Origin: Porticoccaceae bacterium | GTDB taxonomy: Bacteria > Pseudomonadota > Gammaproteobacteria > Pseudomonadales > Porticoccaceae | Assembly (NCBI GenBank): GCA_024639885.1 | Contig: JAHEGD010000004.1 | Coordinates: 81,067 to 145,066, forward strand | Length of the DNA: 64,000 bases | Reading direction: 5' to 3' | In this document: piece by piece, positions 49,781-60,308 of the stretch | Position numbering within the stretch: position 1 is the first letter of the stretch | How the letters are laid out: every line of letters starts with the position of its first letter | Made by a program: the position numbers and the translations under genes | The notes under the pieces: generated by a model | What the model saw: the letters and a program-made list of their open reading frames with translations, nothing else | What the model was told of the DNA's origin: nothing | Database searches by the model: none

Positions 49781-51868
49781 ATGCAACAACTATCCATTAC
49801 CGGCCGAGCTGGGCGTCGCCCACTGGCCACGATTATCGCCGCCACACTCGCCAGCAGCGGATTTGCCGCGCCGCTTGAAGAGATCGTCGTTACCGCGCAA
49901 AAGCGCGAACAGTCGCTGCAGGAGACGCCAATCGCGATCAGTGCGTTCAGTGCCGAAGCGCTGCGCGAGCAGGGCATTACCGATATTGAAGATGCCAGCC
50001 AGTACATCCCCAATGTACAGATTGCCGAATCGCCCGCCGGCAGCACCGGCGCGGTGATCGCTATCCGCGGTTCGGTGACGATCAACCCCGCGGTCACCTG
50101 GGAACAGACGGTTGGCGTCTACTTGGACGGTGTGTTCATTGGCAAAACTGCCGGCGGCCTGTTTGATGTCGCCGAACTCGAGCGGCTCGAAGTACTGCGC
50201 GGTCCGCAGGGCTCGCTGTACGGCAAAAACACCGTTGGCGGCGCTATCAACCTGATCACCCGCAAGCCGAGTGGCGAGTTTGGCGGCAAGGTGTCGCTAG
50301 GGCTGGGCAACTACGGCTACCAGACCTTTGGCCTGAACGTAGACTCCGAGCAAATTGCCGACGCGCTCAGCTTGAGTCTCTCCTACCTCAAAAAGCGCCG
50401 CGACGGGTTTGATGACAACCTCGCCAACAACACCGAATTCAAAGCGCTCGATAGCCAGGCCGGCCGCCTGAGCGCCCGCTACGACGCCAGTGAGACGGTT
50501 ACCATCGACTACAGCTATGACTGGAGTGACCTCGACAATACCCCGGCGCTGGCCCAGATGGTGGCCACCCCAGACTACCACCGCCCTAAAACAGCCAGCT
50601 TAGATGGCGCCGTTTATGACCGCGCCAAAACTAGCGGCCACAGCCTGCAGGTGAGTGCCGAGTTCGACGGCGTGACGGTAAAGTCGATCACCGCCTACCG
50701 CGAGATGAGCTTCGACGACACCGTTGATCTGGATAACAGCGCCGCGATCGGCTTCCACACCCTGCGTATGGTCGAGCAAGACCAGCTCTCGCAGGAGTTC
50801 CAGCTATCCGGCCAAGCTGGCGACGTCAGCTATATCGCTGGGCTGTTTTACTATAACGAGTCGGCCAATACGGTTAACCCCTACCAATTCGGCTCTGAAT
50901 TCGGCCCGTTTGTAGTGCGCAACTTCTACGGCGTAGATTCCGAGTCAGTCGCCCTGTTTGGCCAAGCCGACTGGGCGGCGAACGACCAGTTAACCGTCAC
51001 TGTGGGTCTGCGCTGGACTGATGAAGAGAAAGACTTCCACATCAGCCACCCGGACGACTTCATGGCGCCGTTCACCACCAGCGCCAACAATAGCTGGGAG
51101 AACTTCTCACCCTCGCTGTCGGTCAGCTACGCTTGGAGCGACCAGCTCAACAGCTACCTGCGGGTTGCCCGCGGCTGGAAAGCCGGCGGCTTCAACGGCG
51201 AGTCTGAGAACTTAACCGTTGCCGAGACCCCCTACAATGAAGAGAAGGTCACCTCTTACGAGGTCGGGGTGAAAGCACTGCTGCTCGACAACCGCCTACA
51301 GCTAAACGCAGCACTGTTCCAAAACAACACCACCGACATGCAGCTCTCTGAATTTCTCGGCGCCAGCGGCTACTCGCAGATCAACAATGCCGGCGAGGCG
51401 ACTGTAACGGGCTTTGAAGTCGAGGCGGTAGCGGCGGTCAGCGACCAGCTGACCCTGTTTGCCAACTACGGCTACCTCGATGCCGAGTACGACACCTTCA
51501 TCAGTTACGGCTTCGAGGTGAAGGACACCGCGCTGTTCCCCTACTCACCGGAGAACACCTGGAGTGTCGGCGCCCAGTACAGCCACCAGGCGCTGTCGGC
51601 ACGGCTTGATTACAGCTTTGTCGACGACCACGATCTCTACTACGACCAAGGCTCGGCAGCCACCACCTCGGTTGCCGACTACGCGCTACTCAATGCGCGC
51701 ATCAGCTGGGAGCTGCCCGCCGGCAGCAATATCGTCACCCTCTCAGCGTGGGGCAAGAACCTCACCGACGAGGAGTACTACATCAACGGTATCCCGCTCG
51801 GAGAGGTCGGCCTCAACTACTTCGGCAACCCCCGCACCGCTGGTGTCGATGTCAGCTGGCAGTTCTAG
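49781..51868 (+). CDS. TonB-dependent outer membrane receptor
   Basis: 695 residues from the ATG at 49781, with GGGAG eight bases upstream; the open frame extends 74 codons upstream but those codons lie in the SDR tail and spacer. A signal peptide ends FAA, then the TonB box LEEIVVTAQKR. The plug includes SLQETPIAISAFSAEALREQGITDIEDASQYIPNVQI and LEVLRGPQGSLYGKNTVGGAINLITRKPSGEFGG. The barrel ends in GVDVSWQF. It is of the same general group as the receptor at 1233-3614. Neighbouring enzymes suggest uptake of an organic substrate rather than iron. Confidence 0.93.
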   Translation: MQQLSITGRAGRRPLATIIAATLASSGFAAPLEEIVVTAQKREQSLQETPIAISAFSAEALREQGITDIEDASQYIPNVQIAESPAGSTGAVIAIRGSVTINPAVTWEQTVGVYLDGVFIGKTAGGLFDVAELERLEVLRGPQGSLYGKNTVGGAINLITRKPSGEFGGKVSLGLGNYGYQTFGLNVDSEQIADALSLSLSYLKKRRDGFDDNLANNTEFKALDSQAGRLSARYDASETVTIDYSYDWSDLDNTPALAQMVATPDYHRPKTASLDGAVYDRAKTSGHSLQVSAEFDGVTVKSITAYREMSFDDTVDLDNSAAIGFHTLRMVEQDQLSQEFQLSGQAGDVSYIAGLFYYNESANTVNPYQFGSEFGPFVVRNFYGVDSESVALFGQADWAANDQLTVTVGLRWTDEEKDFHISHPDDFMAPFTTSANNSWENFSPSLSVSYAWSDQLNSYLRVARGWKAGGFNGESENLTVAETPYNEEKVTSYEVGVKALLLDNRLQLNAALFQNNTTDMQLSEFLGASGYSQINNAGEATVTGFEVEAVAAVSDQLTLFANYGYLDAEYDTFISYGFEVKDTALFPYSPENTWSVGAQYSHQALSARLDYSFVDDHDLYYDQGSAATTSVADYALLNARISWELPAGSNIVTLSAWGKNLTDEEYYINGIPLGEVGLNYFGNPRTAGVDVSWQF

Positions 51869-51889
51869 CTCTATCTCCCCCTCTTATAG

Positions 51890-51911
51890 CCCGCACTTGT
51901 GCGGGTTTTTT
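51890..51911 (+). terminator. terminator after the TonB receptor
   Basis: CCCGCAC-TT-GTGCGGG followed by TTTTTT, 22 bases past the stop. Confidence 0.85.
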
Positions 51912-51991
51912 ATGCCTGCAGTAAAATCGCGGCCCATCCATTTATCGGTATACTGCCACGCAACTGTCGCCCACGATCACCGCGAGCCACT

Positions 51992-53365
51992 ATGCCCAAC
52001 CACACTGCCCTCGTCGCCGTTCCACTCGTTGCCCTGCTCAGCTATCTTGGCCTGACTGCGCTGGGGCTCGCTTACCTACCGGCGGTTACCGCGGCGATCA
52101 CGGTACTCACCGTCGGCTACTGGGTGACAGAGGCGCTGCCGATACCGGCCACGTCACTGATACCGTTTGCGGCGCTTCCATTAGCTGGGGTGATCGACCA
52201 CAAGAGTGCCGCCGCGGCACTCGGCAGCCACGTAATCTTGCTGCTGATGGCAGCCTTTATGCTCTCCAAGGCGCTCGAGAAGAGCGTCGTCCACCAGCGG
52301 CTGGCGGTGAATCTTCTCGGCGCGATCGGTGCCCATAGCGGCCGCCGGCTGTTGTTTGGTTTTATGATCACCGCCGCACTGCTGTCAATGTGGATCTCCA
52401 ACACCGCCACGGCGCTGATTATGATGCCGATGGCACTGGCGATCAGCGCGGCAGCCAACAACCGCCGGCTGACCGTCGCGCTGATCTTGGGTATCGCCTA
52501 CGCAGCCAGCGTCGGCGGCATGGGCACCTTAATCGGTACGCCGCCAAATGTAATTTTTGCCGGAATCTATGAGGCGCAAACCGGCCGCGAGGTCGGCTTT
52601 TTAGACTGGATGGCGATCGGCCTGCCAGTGGTGGCTATCGCCATCCCGCTGATGGCGTTGTGGCTGGGCCGCAAGATCGGCGACCACGCCGAGTTCACCC
52701 TGCCAGAGTGTGGTCCATGGCGCGCAGACGAGCGCCGCGTGCTGGGTGTGTTTGCCATCACTGTGCTGGCCTGGGTGACCCGCAGCCAACCGTTCGGCGG
52801 CTGGAGCGGCCAGCTCGGGCTCGGCGGCATCGGCGACAGCACCATCGCACTGGCGGCTGTGGTAGTCATGTTTATCGTCCCGGCAGGTAGGGCCAGCGAG
52901 CGGCTGCTGGACTGGGAGAGTGCGGTAGCGATACCGTGGGGAATGCTGCTGCTGTTTGCCGGCGGTATCTGTCTGGCCAGCGGCTTTGATGCGTCGGGGC
53001 TCAGCACTATGCTTGGCGACGGCCTGCGCGGGCTCAGCCACCTGCCAACTTGGTTGATGCTGCTGACGCTCTGCTTGGCGGTCACCTACTTGACCGAGAT
53101 CACCAGTAACACCGCCACCGCCACCTTGCTAATGCCGATATTGGCCGCTGCCGCGGTGGCGATCGAGCTCGACCCGAAGGCGCTGATGATCCCCGCGGCA
53201 CTGGCCGCCAGCTCGGCGTTTATGCTGCCGGTGGCGACCGCGCCGAATGCGATCGCCTACGGCACTGGCCAGTTCACTATCTCAGAGATGGCCCGTGAAG
53301 GGGCGCTGCTCAGCGCAACCGTATCGAGCGTGATCGCGCTGGTCTGCTACTGGCTGCTGGTCTAA
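51992..53365 (+). CDS. DASS-family sodium:dicarboxylate/anion symporter
   Basis: 457 residues from the ATG at 51992; the longer frame from 51899 is rejected because it spans the terminator. It has 11 to 12 membrane segments with the SLC13/DASS motifs: ITVLTVGYWVTEALPIPATSLIPFAALPLAGVID, then SNTATALIMMPMALAIS with the SNT sodium site, and the second half LTEITSNTATATLLMPILAAAA. These transporters import di- or tricarboxylates or sulfate with sodium. The stop lies four bases from the convergent proB stop. Confidence 0.92.
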   Translation: MPNHTALVAVPLVALLSYLGLTALGLAYLPAVTAAITVLTVGYWVTEALPIPATSLIPFAALPLAGVIDHKSAAAALGSHVILLLMAAFMLSKALEKSVVHQRLAVNLLGAIGAHSGRRLLFGFMITAALLSMWISNTATALIMMPMALAISAAANNRRLTVALILGIAYAASVGGMGTLIGTPPNVIFAGIYEAQTGREVGFLDWMAIGLPVVAIAIPLMALWLGRKIGDHAEFTLPECGPWRADERRVLGVFAITVLAWVTRSQPFGGWSGQLGLGGIGDSTIALAAVVVMFIVPAGRASERLLDWESAVAIPWGMLLLFAGGICLASGFDASGLSTMLGDGLRGLSHLPTWLMLLTLCLAVTYLTEITSNTATATLLMPILAAAAVAIELDPKALMIPAALAASSAFMLPVATAPNAIAYGTGQFTISEMAREGALLSATVSSVIALVCYWLLV

Positions 53366-53369
53366 GCGG

Positions 53370-54488
53370 TTAAACCAGCACGAGGTTGTCGCGGTGAATC
53401 AGCTCGCGGTGGTCGCAGTAGCCCAACGCCGCAGCGATCGCCTCACTGGCCAACCCTTGGATCTTGCGGCTCTCGTCGCTGCTGTAGTTGATCAGCCCGC
53501 GGGCGATCTCGGCGCCGCTGGCATCGACACAGCTCACCAGATCACCGCGCTTAAAGTGGCCGCTTACCGCGGTGATGCCAACCGGCAGCAGGCTCCGACC
53601 AGAACCCTGCACCACCCGCACCGCACCGTCGTCCAAGCTGACCGCACCACGCAGCTGTAACTGCCCTGCCAGCCACTGCTTGCGCGCAGCGAGCGGTTTC
53701 TGGCCGGCCAACAGCAGCGTACCGAGCGACTCACCGGCGGCCAGCCGGGTCAGTACCGTGTCGATACGGCCGCCGACGATGCGCGTATCGCACCCGGAGC
53801 GGGCCGCCAACCGCGCCGCCTGCAGCTTGGTGGTCATGCCGCCGCGACCGAGCCCACTGCGGCTGCCACCGGCGATGGCGTCGAGGCTGCGGTCGCCGGC
53901 ATCGGCCTGCGCGATGACAGTCGCGCTCGGGTCGCTGTCGGGGTTGGCGGTGTAGAGCCCATCTTGGTCGGTGAGGATCAGCAGGTGATCGGCATCCACC
54001 AGGTTGGCGACCAGTGCCGCCAGGCTGTCGTTGTCGCCAAAACGAATCTCGTCGGTCACCACGGTGTCGTTCTCGTTGACGACCGGCACCACGCCCAACT
54101 CCAGCAGCGTAATAATCGCGCTGCGCGCATTGAGGTAGCGTTGGCGATTGGCCATGTCGTCGTGGTCGAGCAGGATCTGTGCGGTGTGGCGGTTGTAGCG
54201 CTGAAAGCTAGACTCGTAGGCCTGCACCAAACCCATCTGGCCGACCGCGGCGGCGGCCTGCAGCTGGTGGATCGCCTCGGGGCGCTGGCGCCAACCGAGC
54301 CTAACAACACCCTCGGCAACCGCACCTGAGGAGACCAACACCACCTCGATACCCTGCTCTAACAACCCGGCGATCTGCGTCACCCAGTCATCGATCGCGG
54401 CGCGCGCCAGACCGGCACCGTCGTCGGTGAGCAGTGCGCTGCCAATTTTTACCACCCAGCGCTGTGCGTTGTCGCGGTTCTGTTCCAT
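53370..54488 (-). CDS. proB: glutamate 5-kinase
   Basis: 372 residues, the long bacterial form. It phosphorylates glutamate, the first step to proline. The N-terminal kinase domain ([56 protein letters not shown]) spans about 8-260. A C-terminal PUA domain follows (about 280-365: [36 protein letters not shown]). It lies 23 bases after obg on the minus strand. The rplU-rpmA-obg-proB order is conserved in gammaproteobacteria. Confidence 0.97.
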   Translation of the reverse strand: MEQNRDNAQRWVVKIGSALLTDDGAGLARAAIDDWVTQIAGLLEQGIEVVLVSSGAVAEGVVRLGWRQRPEAIHQLQAAAAVGQMGLVQAYESSFQRYNRHTAQILLDHDDMANRQRYLNARSAIITLLELGVVPVVNENDTVVTDEIRFGDNDSLAALVANLVDADHLLILTDQDGLYTANPDSDPSATVIAQADAGDRSLDAIAGGSRSGLGRGGMTTKLQAARLAARSGCDTRIVGGRIDTVLTRLAAGESLGTLLLAGQKPLAARKQWLAGQLQLRGAVSLDDGAVRVVQGSGRSLLPVGITAVSGHFKRGDLVSCVDASGAEIARGLINYSSDESRKIQGLASEAIAAALGYCDHRELIHRDNLVLV

Positions 54489-54511
54489 CGGGCTGTTCCG
54501 TTACAGGTTAA

Positions 54512-55747
<1,236 letters not shown>

Positions 55748-55783
55748 TTATAAACCAGCGCGGCAGCACATTTTTTATGGGCA

Positions 55784-55809
55784 CAAAAAAAGGCCCGCAG
55801 GCCTTTTTT
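55784..55809 (-). terminator. terminator after rpmA
   Basis: A-rich/T-rich palindrome with GGCC-TGCG-GGCC core, followed by seven T on the minus strand. It lies about 18 bases past the rpmA stop and would partly separate it from obgE. Confidence 0.8.
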
Positions 55810-55826
55810 CATTCGTTGGTTGTCGC

Positions 55827-56084
55827 TTATGCGGTGACAACATCAACGAACTTACGGCTGTGTGGGCCGCGCTGTACAAAGGTGACAACACCGTCCGACT
55901 TGGCGAACAGAGTATGGTCTTTACCGATGCCAACGTTGTTGCCTGCATGGAACTTAGTGCCGCGCTGACGAACGATAATGCCGCCGGCGTTGATCACTTG
56001 GCCACCATAAACTTTTACACCAAGACGCTTACTCTCTGAGTCGCGTCCGTTACGAGTACTACCACCAGCTTTCTTGTGAGCCAT
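55827..56084 (-). CDS. rpmA: 50S ribosomal protein L27
   Basis: 85 residues, the standard length. [67 protein letters not shown] is the L27 sequence. The N-terminal tail reaches the peptidyl transferase centre. It follows rplU by 19 bases. Confidence 0.99.
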   Translation of the reverse strand: MAHKKAGGSTRNGRDSESKRLGVKVYGGQVINAGGIIVRQRGTKFHAGNNVGIGKDHTLFAKSDGVVTFVQRGPHSRKFVDVVTA

Positions 56085-56103
56085 GAGTTATCTCCTCTCA
56101 ATA

Positions 56104-56418
56104 TTAGCCAGCGTTAATGCCGGTAATCTTAACTTCGGTAAACCACTGTCGGTGACCCTGCTGCTTGCGAGAGTGCTTGCGACGGCGGAACTTGATGATC
56201 ATCACCTTGTCGGCGCGGCCGTGAGACACGACCTCTGCGGTGACTTTGCCACCGGCTACCAGCGGCGCGCCAATTTTTACGTCGGCGCCTTCGCCAACCA
56301 TCAGCACTTGGTCAAAATCAATGGTTTCACCAGTGGCGGCGTCGAGCTTCTCGAGCTTGAGGGTCTCACCTTCTACCACTCGGTGCTGCTTGCCACCACT
56401 TTTAATTACTGCGTACAT
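56104..56418 (-). CDS. rplU: 50S ribosomal protein L21
   Basis: 104 residues. [44 protein letters not shown] and [26 protein letters not shown] are diagnostic. First gene of the rplU-rpmA-obgE-proB series, with a GGAG site and a strong promoter at 56505-56533. Confidence 0.99.
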   Translation of the reverse strand: MYAVIKSGGKQHRVVEGETLKLEKLDAATGETIDFDQVLMVGEGADVKIGAPLVAGGKVTAEVVSHGRADKVMIIKFRRRKHSRKQQGHRQWFTEVKITGINAG

Positions 56419-56504
56419 TTTCTACTCCGTCTATGGGAGGCCGCTTTGCCCGGCCTGTCGCTTTCGCGCTAATTGGCCAGGAGAGGCTCGGCGAGAGGGC
56501 GGCA

Positions 56505-56533
56505 ATTCTAAAGCAGGGCAAGGGGTTAGGCAA
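56505..56533 (-). promoter_or_regulatory. rplU promoter
   Basis: On the minus strand TTGCCT (56533-56528) is followed after 17 bases by TAGAAT (56510-56505), a good sigma-70 match with a leader of about 80 bases. Confidence 0.7.
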
Positions 56534-56583
56534 TAGCTTGGGCAACAAAAATCACGCTTTTTACGCACTGCCAGCCGGCCGGC

Positions 56584-57333
56584 TCACGGCGCCGCCGGGC
56601 GCTTGATCCAGATTAGCGCAGCGTGGCGGCCGGTGGTGCCGTCGCGGCGGTAAGAGAAGCACCGGGCCGGCTCGCCGTAGGTCTCCAAGCTACCGCCGTA
56701 GATCGCTACATCGCCACCTTGCGTTAGCCGCATAGTTACCAGCTTAACCATATCAATCAGATACTTACCGCTACCCAGCGGTACAAAACTGGCAGCTGCC
56801 AGGGCGCTGGTTGGGCCGCTGGCCAGTGCCGCACAGACCTCTTCGCCGACCTCAAAGTGGGCCGCACCGATCGCTGGGCCCAGATAGGCGAGCAGCGGCC
56901 CGGGCGCAAATTCCGCCAGCGCTTGCTCGACCACCCCGGCCGCCAAGCCGCGCCAGCCAACGTGAACCGCAGCCACCTGGCTACCGTCGCGGTTGCAGAG
57001 CAGCAGCGGCAGGCAGTCCGCCCCCATCACGGTGCAGACTTGGCCGGGGCGGTCGCTGTGGCTGCCATCGGCGCTGATCCCGGGCTGCCAGTGGTCGGCG
57101 CTCACCACCCGGCTGCTGTGTACTTGGTTGAGCCAGAGTGGCTCGGCCGGTAGCTGCAGCTGAGCCGCCAGTGCAGCGCGGTTGGCCGCTACCGCCGCCT
57201 CGCTATCGCCGACGTGGCTGCCCATGTTGGCGCTGGCGTACGGCGCCGCGCTCGCGCCGCCGCCGCGCAGCGTAATCGCTGCACCGACGTTGGCCGGCAA
57301 CGGCCACTCCAGTGCCAACAGCTTGATCGCCAC
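56584..57333 (-). CDS. pgeF: purine nucleoside phosphorylase/laccase-domain protein PgeF (YfiH)
   Basis: 249 residues. In E. coli this family trims misbuilt peptidoglycan precursors; related proteins show adenosine phosphorylase/deaminase activity. The signature residues are in VTMGADCLPLLLCNRDGSQVAAVHVGWRGLAAGVVEQALAEF, with the metal-binding Cys and His, and an N-terminal LWLNQVHSSRV His. The C-terminal GGSLETYGEPARCFSYRRDGTTGRHAALIWIK is conserved. It is just after rluD (two bases between), as in pseudomonads. Confidence 0.95.
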   Translation of the reverse strand: MAIKLLALEWPLPANVGAAITLRGGGASAAPYASANMGSHVGDSEAAVAANRAALAAQLQLPAEPLWLNQVHSSRVVSADHWQPGISADGSHSDRPGQVCTVMGADCLPLLLCNRDGSQVAAVHVGWRGLAAGVVEQALAEFAPGPLLAYLGPAIGAAHFEVGEEVCAALASGPTSALAAASFVPLGSGKYLIDMVKLVTMRLTQGGDVAIYGGSLETYGEPARCFSYRRDGTTGRHAALIWIKRPAAP

Positions 57334-57335
57334 GC

Positions 57336-58340
57336 TCAGCCGCCGGCCGCCAGCGCGTCCAGCAGCTGCTGCAGGTCGGCGGGGCGCGCCACCTGCCAGC
57401 CTATCTGTTCGCCGCTGGACGGATGAATCAGCTCGAGTGCGCGGGCGTGTAGCGCCTGGCGCGGAAACTGCTCGATCACCTCGCGCAGCGGCGGCGGGCA
57501 GCCCTTCGGTGGCCGCGGCCGGCCGGCGTAGGCGGTGTCGCCCACCAGCGGCCAGCGCTTATAGGCCATGTGGACCCGTATTTGGTGGGTGCGGCCGGTC
57601 TCTAACTTAACGGCCAGATGGCTGTAACCGGCGTAGCGCTTAATAACCGAGTAGTGGCTGATCGCCTGTTTGCCGTTGGCGACCACCGCCATCAGCGTGC
57701 GCTGTTTGGGGTGGCGGCCGATCGGCTGGTCGACCGTGCCACCGGCGGTCGGCTCGCCAACCACCACCGCCTCGTACTGGCGCGACACCGTGCGCGCCTG
57801 CAGCTGCGCGACCAGCGAGGCCTGGGCCGGCAGCGTGCGCGCCACCACCATCAGCCCGGTGGTGTCTTTATCTAGGCGGTGGACGATACCGGCGCGCGGC
57901 ACTTGGGCCAGCTCTGGGTAGTGGTACAACAGGCCGTTGAGCAGCGTGCCAGTGCGGTTGCCGGCCGCCGGGTGGACCACCAACCCAGCGGGTTTGTTAA
58001 TGACAATGATCGCCTCGTCTTGGTAGACCACCTCCAGCGCCAACGGCTCGGGCAACCAGTCGCCCTGCTGCTCTAGCTCGGCGGCGATAGTCAACCGTTC
58101 GCCGCCGCGCAGCTTCTGCTTGGGTTGGCCGGTGGCGCCATCAACCCGCAGCTGGCCGGCTTTTATCCACTGCTGCAGGCAGCCGCGCGAGTAGTCGGGG
58201 AACAATTGCGCTGCGGCAGCGTCCAAGCGCTGACCGATCGCCTCGAGCGGTACGTTGGCGGCTAGCGCCACGCGGTTGTCGTGCGGCTCGGGCTGGTTGC
58301 CGAGGCTGGCTGGTTGGTCACTCAATTGCTGTACGCCCAC
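57336..58340 (-). CDS. rluD: 23S rRNA pseudouridine synthase RluD
   Basis: 334 residues. It makes pseudouridines in helix 69 of 23S rRNA. The N-terminal S4 domain (RLDAAAAQLFPDYSRGCLQQWIKAGQLRVDG) is followed by the RluA-type catalytic domain with the active Asp in AGIVHRLDKDTTGLMVVA. RTHQIRVHMAYKRWPLVGDTAYAGR completes the pattern. It is divergent from bamD and forms an operon with pgeF. Confidence 0.96.
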   Translation of the reverse strand: MGVQQLSDQPASLGNQPEPHDNRVALAANVPLEAIGQRLDAAAAQLFPDYSRGCLQQWIKAGQLRVDGATGQPKQKLRGGERLTIAAELEQQGDWLPEPLALEVVYQDEAIIVINKPAGLVVHPAAGNRTGTLLNGLLYHYPELAQVPRAGIVHRLDKDTTGLMVVARTLPAQASLVAQLQARTVSRQYEAVVVGEPTAGGTVDQPIGRHPKQRTLMAVVANGKQAISHYSVIKRYAGYSHLAVKLETGRTHQIRVHMAYKRWPLVGDTAYAGRPRPPKGCPPPLREVIEQFPRQALHARALELIHPSSGEQIGWQVARPADLQQLLDALAAGG

Positions 58341-58433
58341 CCTATGTGGTTAAATGTTGCCGCGCCTAAATCAGGCTTTTGCAGACTCTTCTGGCGGCCG
58401 CCAACGGCCCGCCAAAAACCCAGAGAATATACC

Positions 58434-59441
58434 ATGAATAGATCGGTAAAATCGGCCCTCCTACTGCTCGCGCTCACCGCTGGCCTGACCTCACTGAGCG
58501 GCTGCAGCTGGCTCGGCGGCGACGAATCCGATACCGAACAAGAGACCGCGGGGCTAACCGAGCAAGAGTTTTTTGAGCGCATCGAGCGCAGCCTGGACAG
58601 CAACAACTGGCGGATGGCGATTGAGAACCTGCGTCTGCTGGAGTCGCAGTTTCCGTTTGGCAAATACGCCGACCAGGCCCAACTCGAGCTGATCTTTGCG
58701 CTCTACCGGACCGGCGACTACGAAGAGAGCATCGCCGCCGCTGAACGGTTTATCCGCCTGCACCCGCAACACGCCAGCGTCGATTACGCGTTCTACCTCA
58801 AAGGGCTCTCTGAGCTGTCGCAGACCCAAGGTTTCTTTGACAGCTTTTTGCCGACCGACCCGTCACTGCGCGACCCCGGCACTGCCCGCGATGCCTTTGT
58901 CACTCTGACAGAGCTGCTCAACCGCTTCCCGAACAGCCGCTACGCCGCCGATGCCCGCAAGCGGCTGATCAACTTGCGCAATGTGCTGGCGCGCAGTGAA
59001 ATCAACGTCGCCAACTACTACTTTAAGCGCGGCGCCTACTTGGCAGCCGTCAACCGCGGCCGCTACGTAGTTGAAAACTTCCAGACCACCCCGGCTGTCC
59101 CCGATGGCCTGGCAGTGATGGCGCAGGGCTATAAACGCCTGGAGATGGCCGAGCTGGCCGACAATGCAGTGCGCACCCTGGCCGCCAACTACCCCGACTA
59201 CCCGGCGCTGAACAGCGCCGGCGAGTTCGACTACAAAATGGCGCTGGCTAAAGACGACCGCGCGCTGCTCGACCGGATCACCTTTGGGCTGTTCAGCGGC
59301 GAGCGCCCGCCCGCCTACGACACCCGCGCGCTCTACAACGTAACCTACCGCGAGGCCGAGCTGATCGACCCCGACGACGCTACCGAGGCGCCGCGCTCGC
59401 TCTGGAATCGGCTCAGCTTTGGATTGTTCGACAACCCCTAA
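58434..59441 (+). CDS. bamD: outer membrane assembly lipoprotein BamD
   Basis: 335 residues from the ATG at 58434; the frame could open much earlier, but that region is the spacer to rluD. Lipoprotein signal with lipobox LSGC (Cys at 24), followed by TPR repeats: QEFFERIERSLDSNNWRMAIENLRLLESQFPFGKYADQAQLELIFALYRTGDYEESIAAAERFIRLHPQH. BamD is an essential part of the BAM complex that inserts outer membrane beta-barrels. The C-terminus is longer than the E. coli form, by about 90 residues. Confidence 0.95.
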   Translation: MNRSVKSALLLLALTAGLTSLSGCSWLGGDESDTEQETAGLTEQEFFERIERSLDSNNWRMAIENLRLLESQFPFGKYADQAQLELIFALYRTGDYEESIAAAERFIRLHPQHASVDYAFYLKGLSELSQTQGFFDSFLPTDPSLRDPGTARDAFVTLTELLNRFPNSRYAADARKRLINLRNVLARSEINVANYYFKRGAYLAAVNRGRYVVENFQTTPAVPDGLAVMAQGYKRLEMAELADNAVRTLAANYPDYPALNSAGEFDYKMALAKDDRALLDRITFGLFSGERPPAYDTRALYNVTYREAELIDPDDATEAPRSLWNRLSFGLFDNP

Positions 59442-59465
59442 CCGCCAGTGATAGAGGAGAACGCC

Positions 59466-60305
59466 GTGGAGCTGCGTGACGCCATCATCGCCGAAATGCG
59501 AGTCGTGCCAGAGATCAACGCCACAGAGGAGATCGCCCGGCGCGTCGCGTTCATCCAGCAGCAGCTGCGCAGCGCCCACTGCACCGCGCTGGTGCTGGGC
59601 ATCAGCGGTGGTGTCGACTCCTCTACTTGCGGACGGCTAGCGCAGCTGGCCGTCGACGGGCTCAACGCCGAGCTGAGCAGCCCGGCTTACCAGTTTGTCG
59701 CGGTGCGGCTGCCCTACGGCGTGCAGGCCGACGAGCACGACGCCCAGCGCGCGCTGGCATTTATCCAGCCCAGCCAGCAGCTGACCGTCAATATTAAGTT
59801 TGGCGCCGATGGTATCCACGAGGAGACCGTCGGCATGCTGCTCGAACACGCTGTCGTCGATCAACTCGATCCCGCTCGCGTTGACTTTACCAAGGGCAAC
59901 ACCAAGGCGCGCACGCGCATGGCCATCCAGTACCAACTGGCTGGGCTGCTCAACGGCTTGGTGTTGGGCACCGACCACTCGGCCGAAAATATCACCGGGT
60001 TTTATACCAAGTTTGGCGACGGCGCCTGCGATCTGGCGCCGCTGTTTGGGCTTAGCAAACGGCAGGTTCGCCAGCTGGCGGCGGCGCTTGGCGCCCCCGC
60101 CGAGCTGGTCAACAAAACCCCGACCGCCGATCTCGAGTGCCTAGACCCGCAAAAGGCCGATGAGCAGGTGCTGGGGGTGAGCTACGACGAGATTGACGAT
60201 TTTCTCGAGGGCCGCCCGGTCAGCAGCGCGGTCGCCGACAAACTCATCGCCATCTACCAGCGCACCCAGCACAAGCGGCTGCCGATCCCAACCATTTACG
60301 ACTGA
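59466..60305 (+). CDS. nadE: ammonia-dependent NAD(+) synthetase
   Basis: 279 residues from a GTG at 59466, which has GAGGAG six bases upstream; the frame could open 18 bases earlier. Last step of NAD synthesis. The ATP pyrophosphatase P-loop is [14 protein letters not shown], followed by [40 protein letters not shown] and the C-terminal KRLPIP. There is no glutaminase domain, so ammonia is the nitrogen donor. It ends four bases from the convergent pilY1-like gene. Confidence 0.95.
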   Translation: MELRDAIIAEMRVVPEINATEEIARRVAFIQQQLRSAHCTALVLGISGGVDSSTCGRLAQLAVDGLNAELSSPAYQFVAVRLPYGVQADEHDAQRALAFIQPSQQLTVNIKFGADGIHEETVGMLLEHAVVDQLDPARVDFTKGNTKARTRMAIQYQLAGLLNGLVLGTDHSAENITGFYTKFGDGACDLAPLFGLSKRQVRQLAAALGAPAELVNKTPTADLECLDPQKADEQVLGVSYDEIDDFLEGRPVSSAVADKLIAIYQRTQHKRLPIPTIYD

Positions 60306-60308
60306 GCG

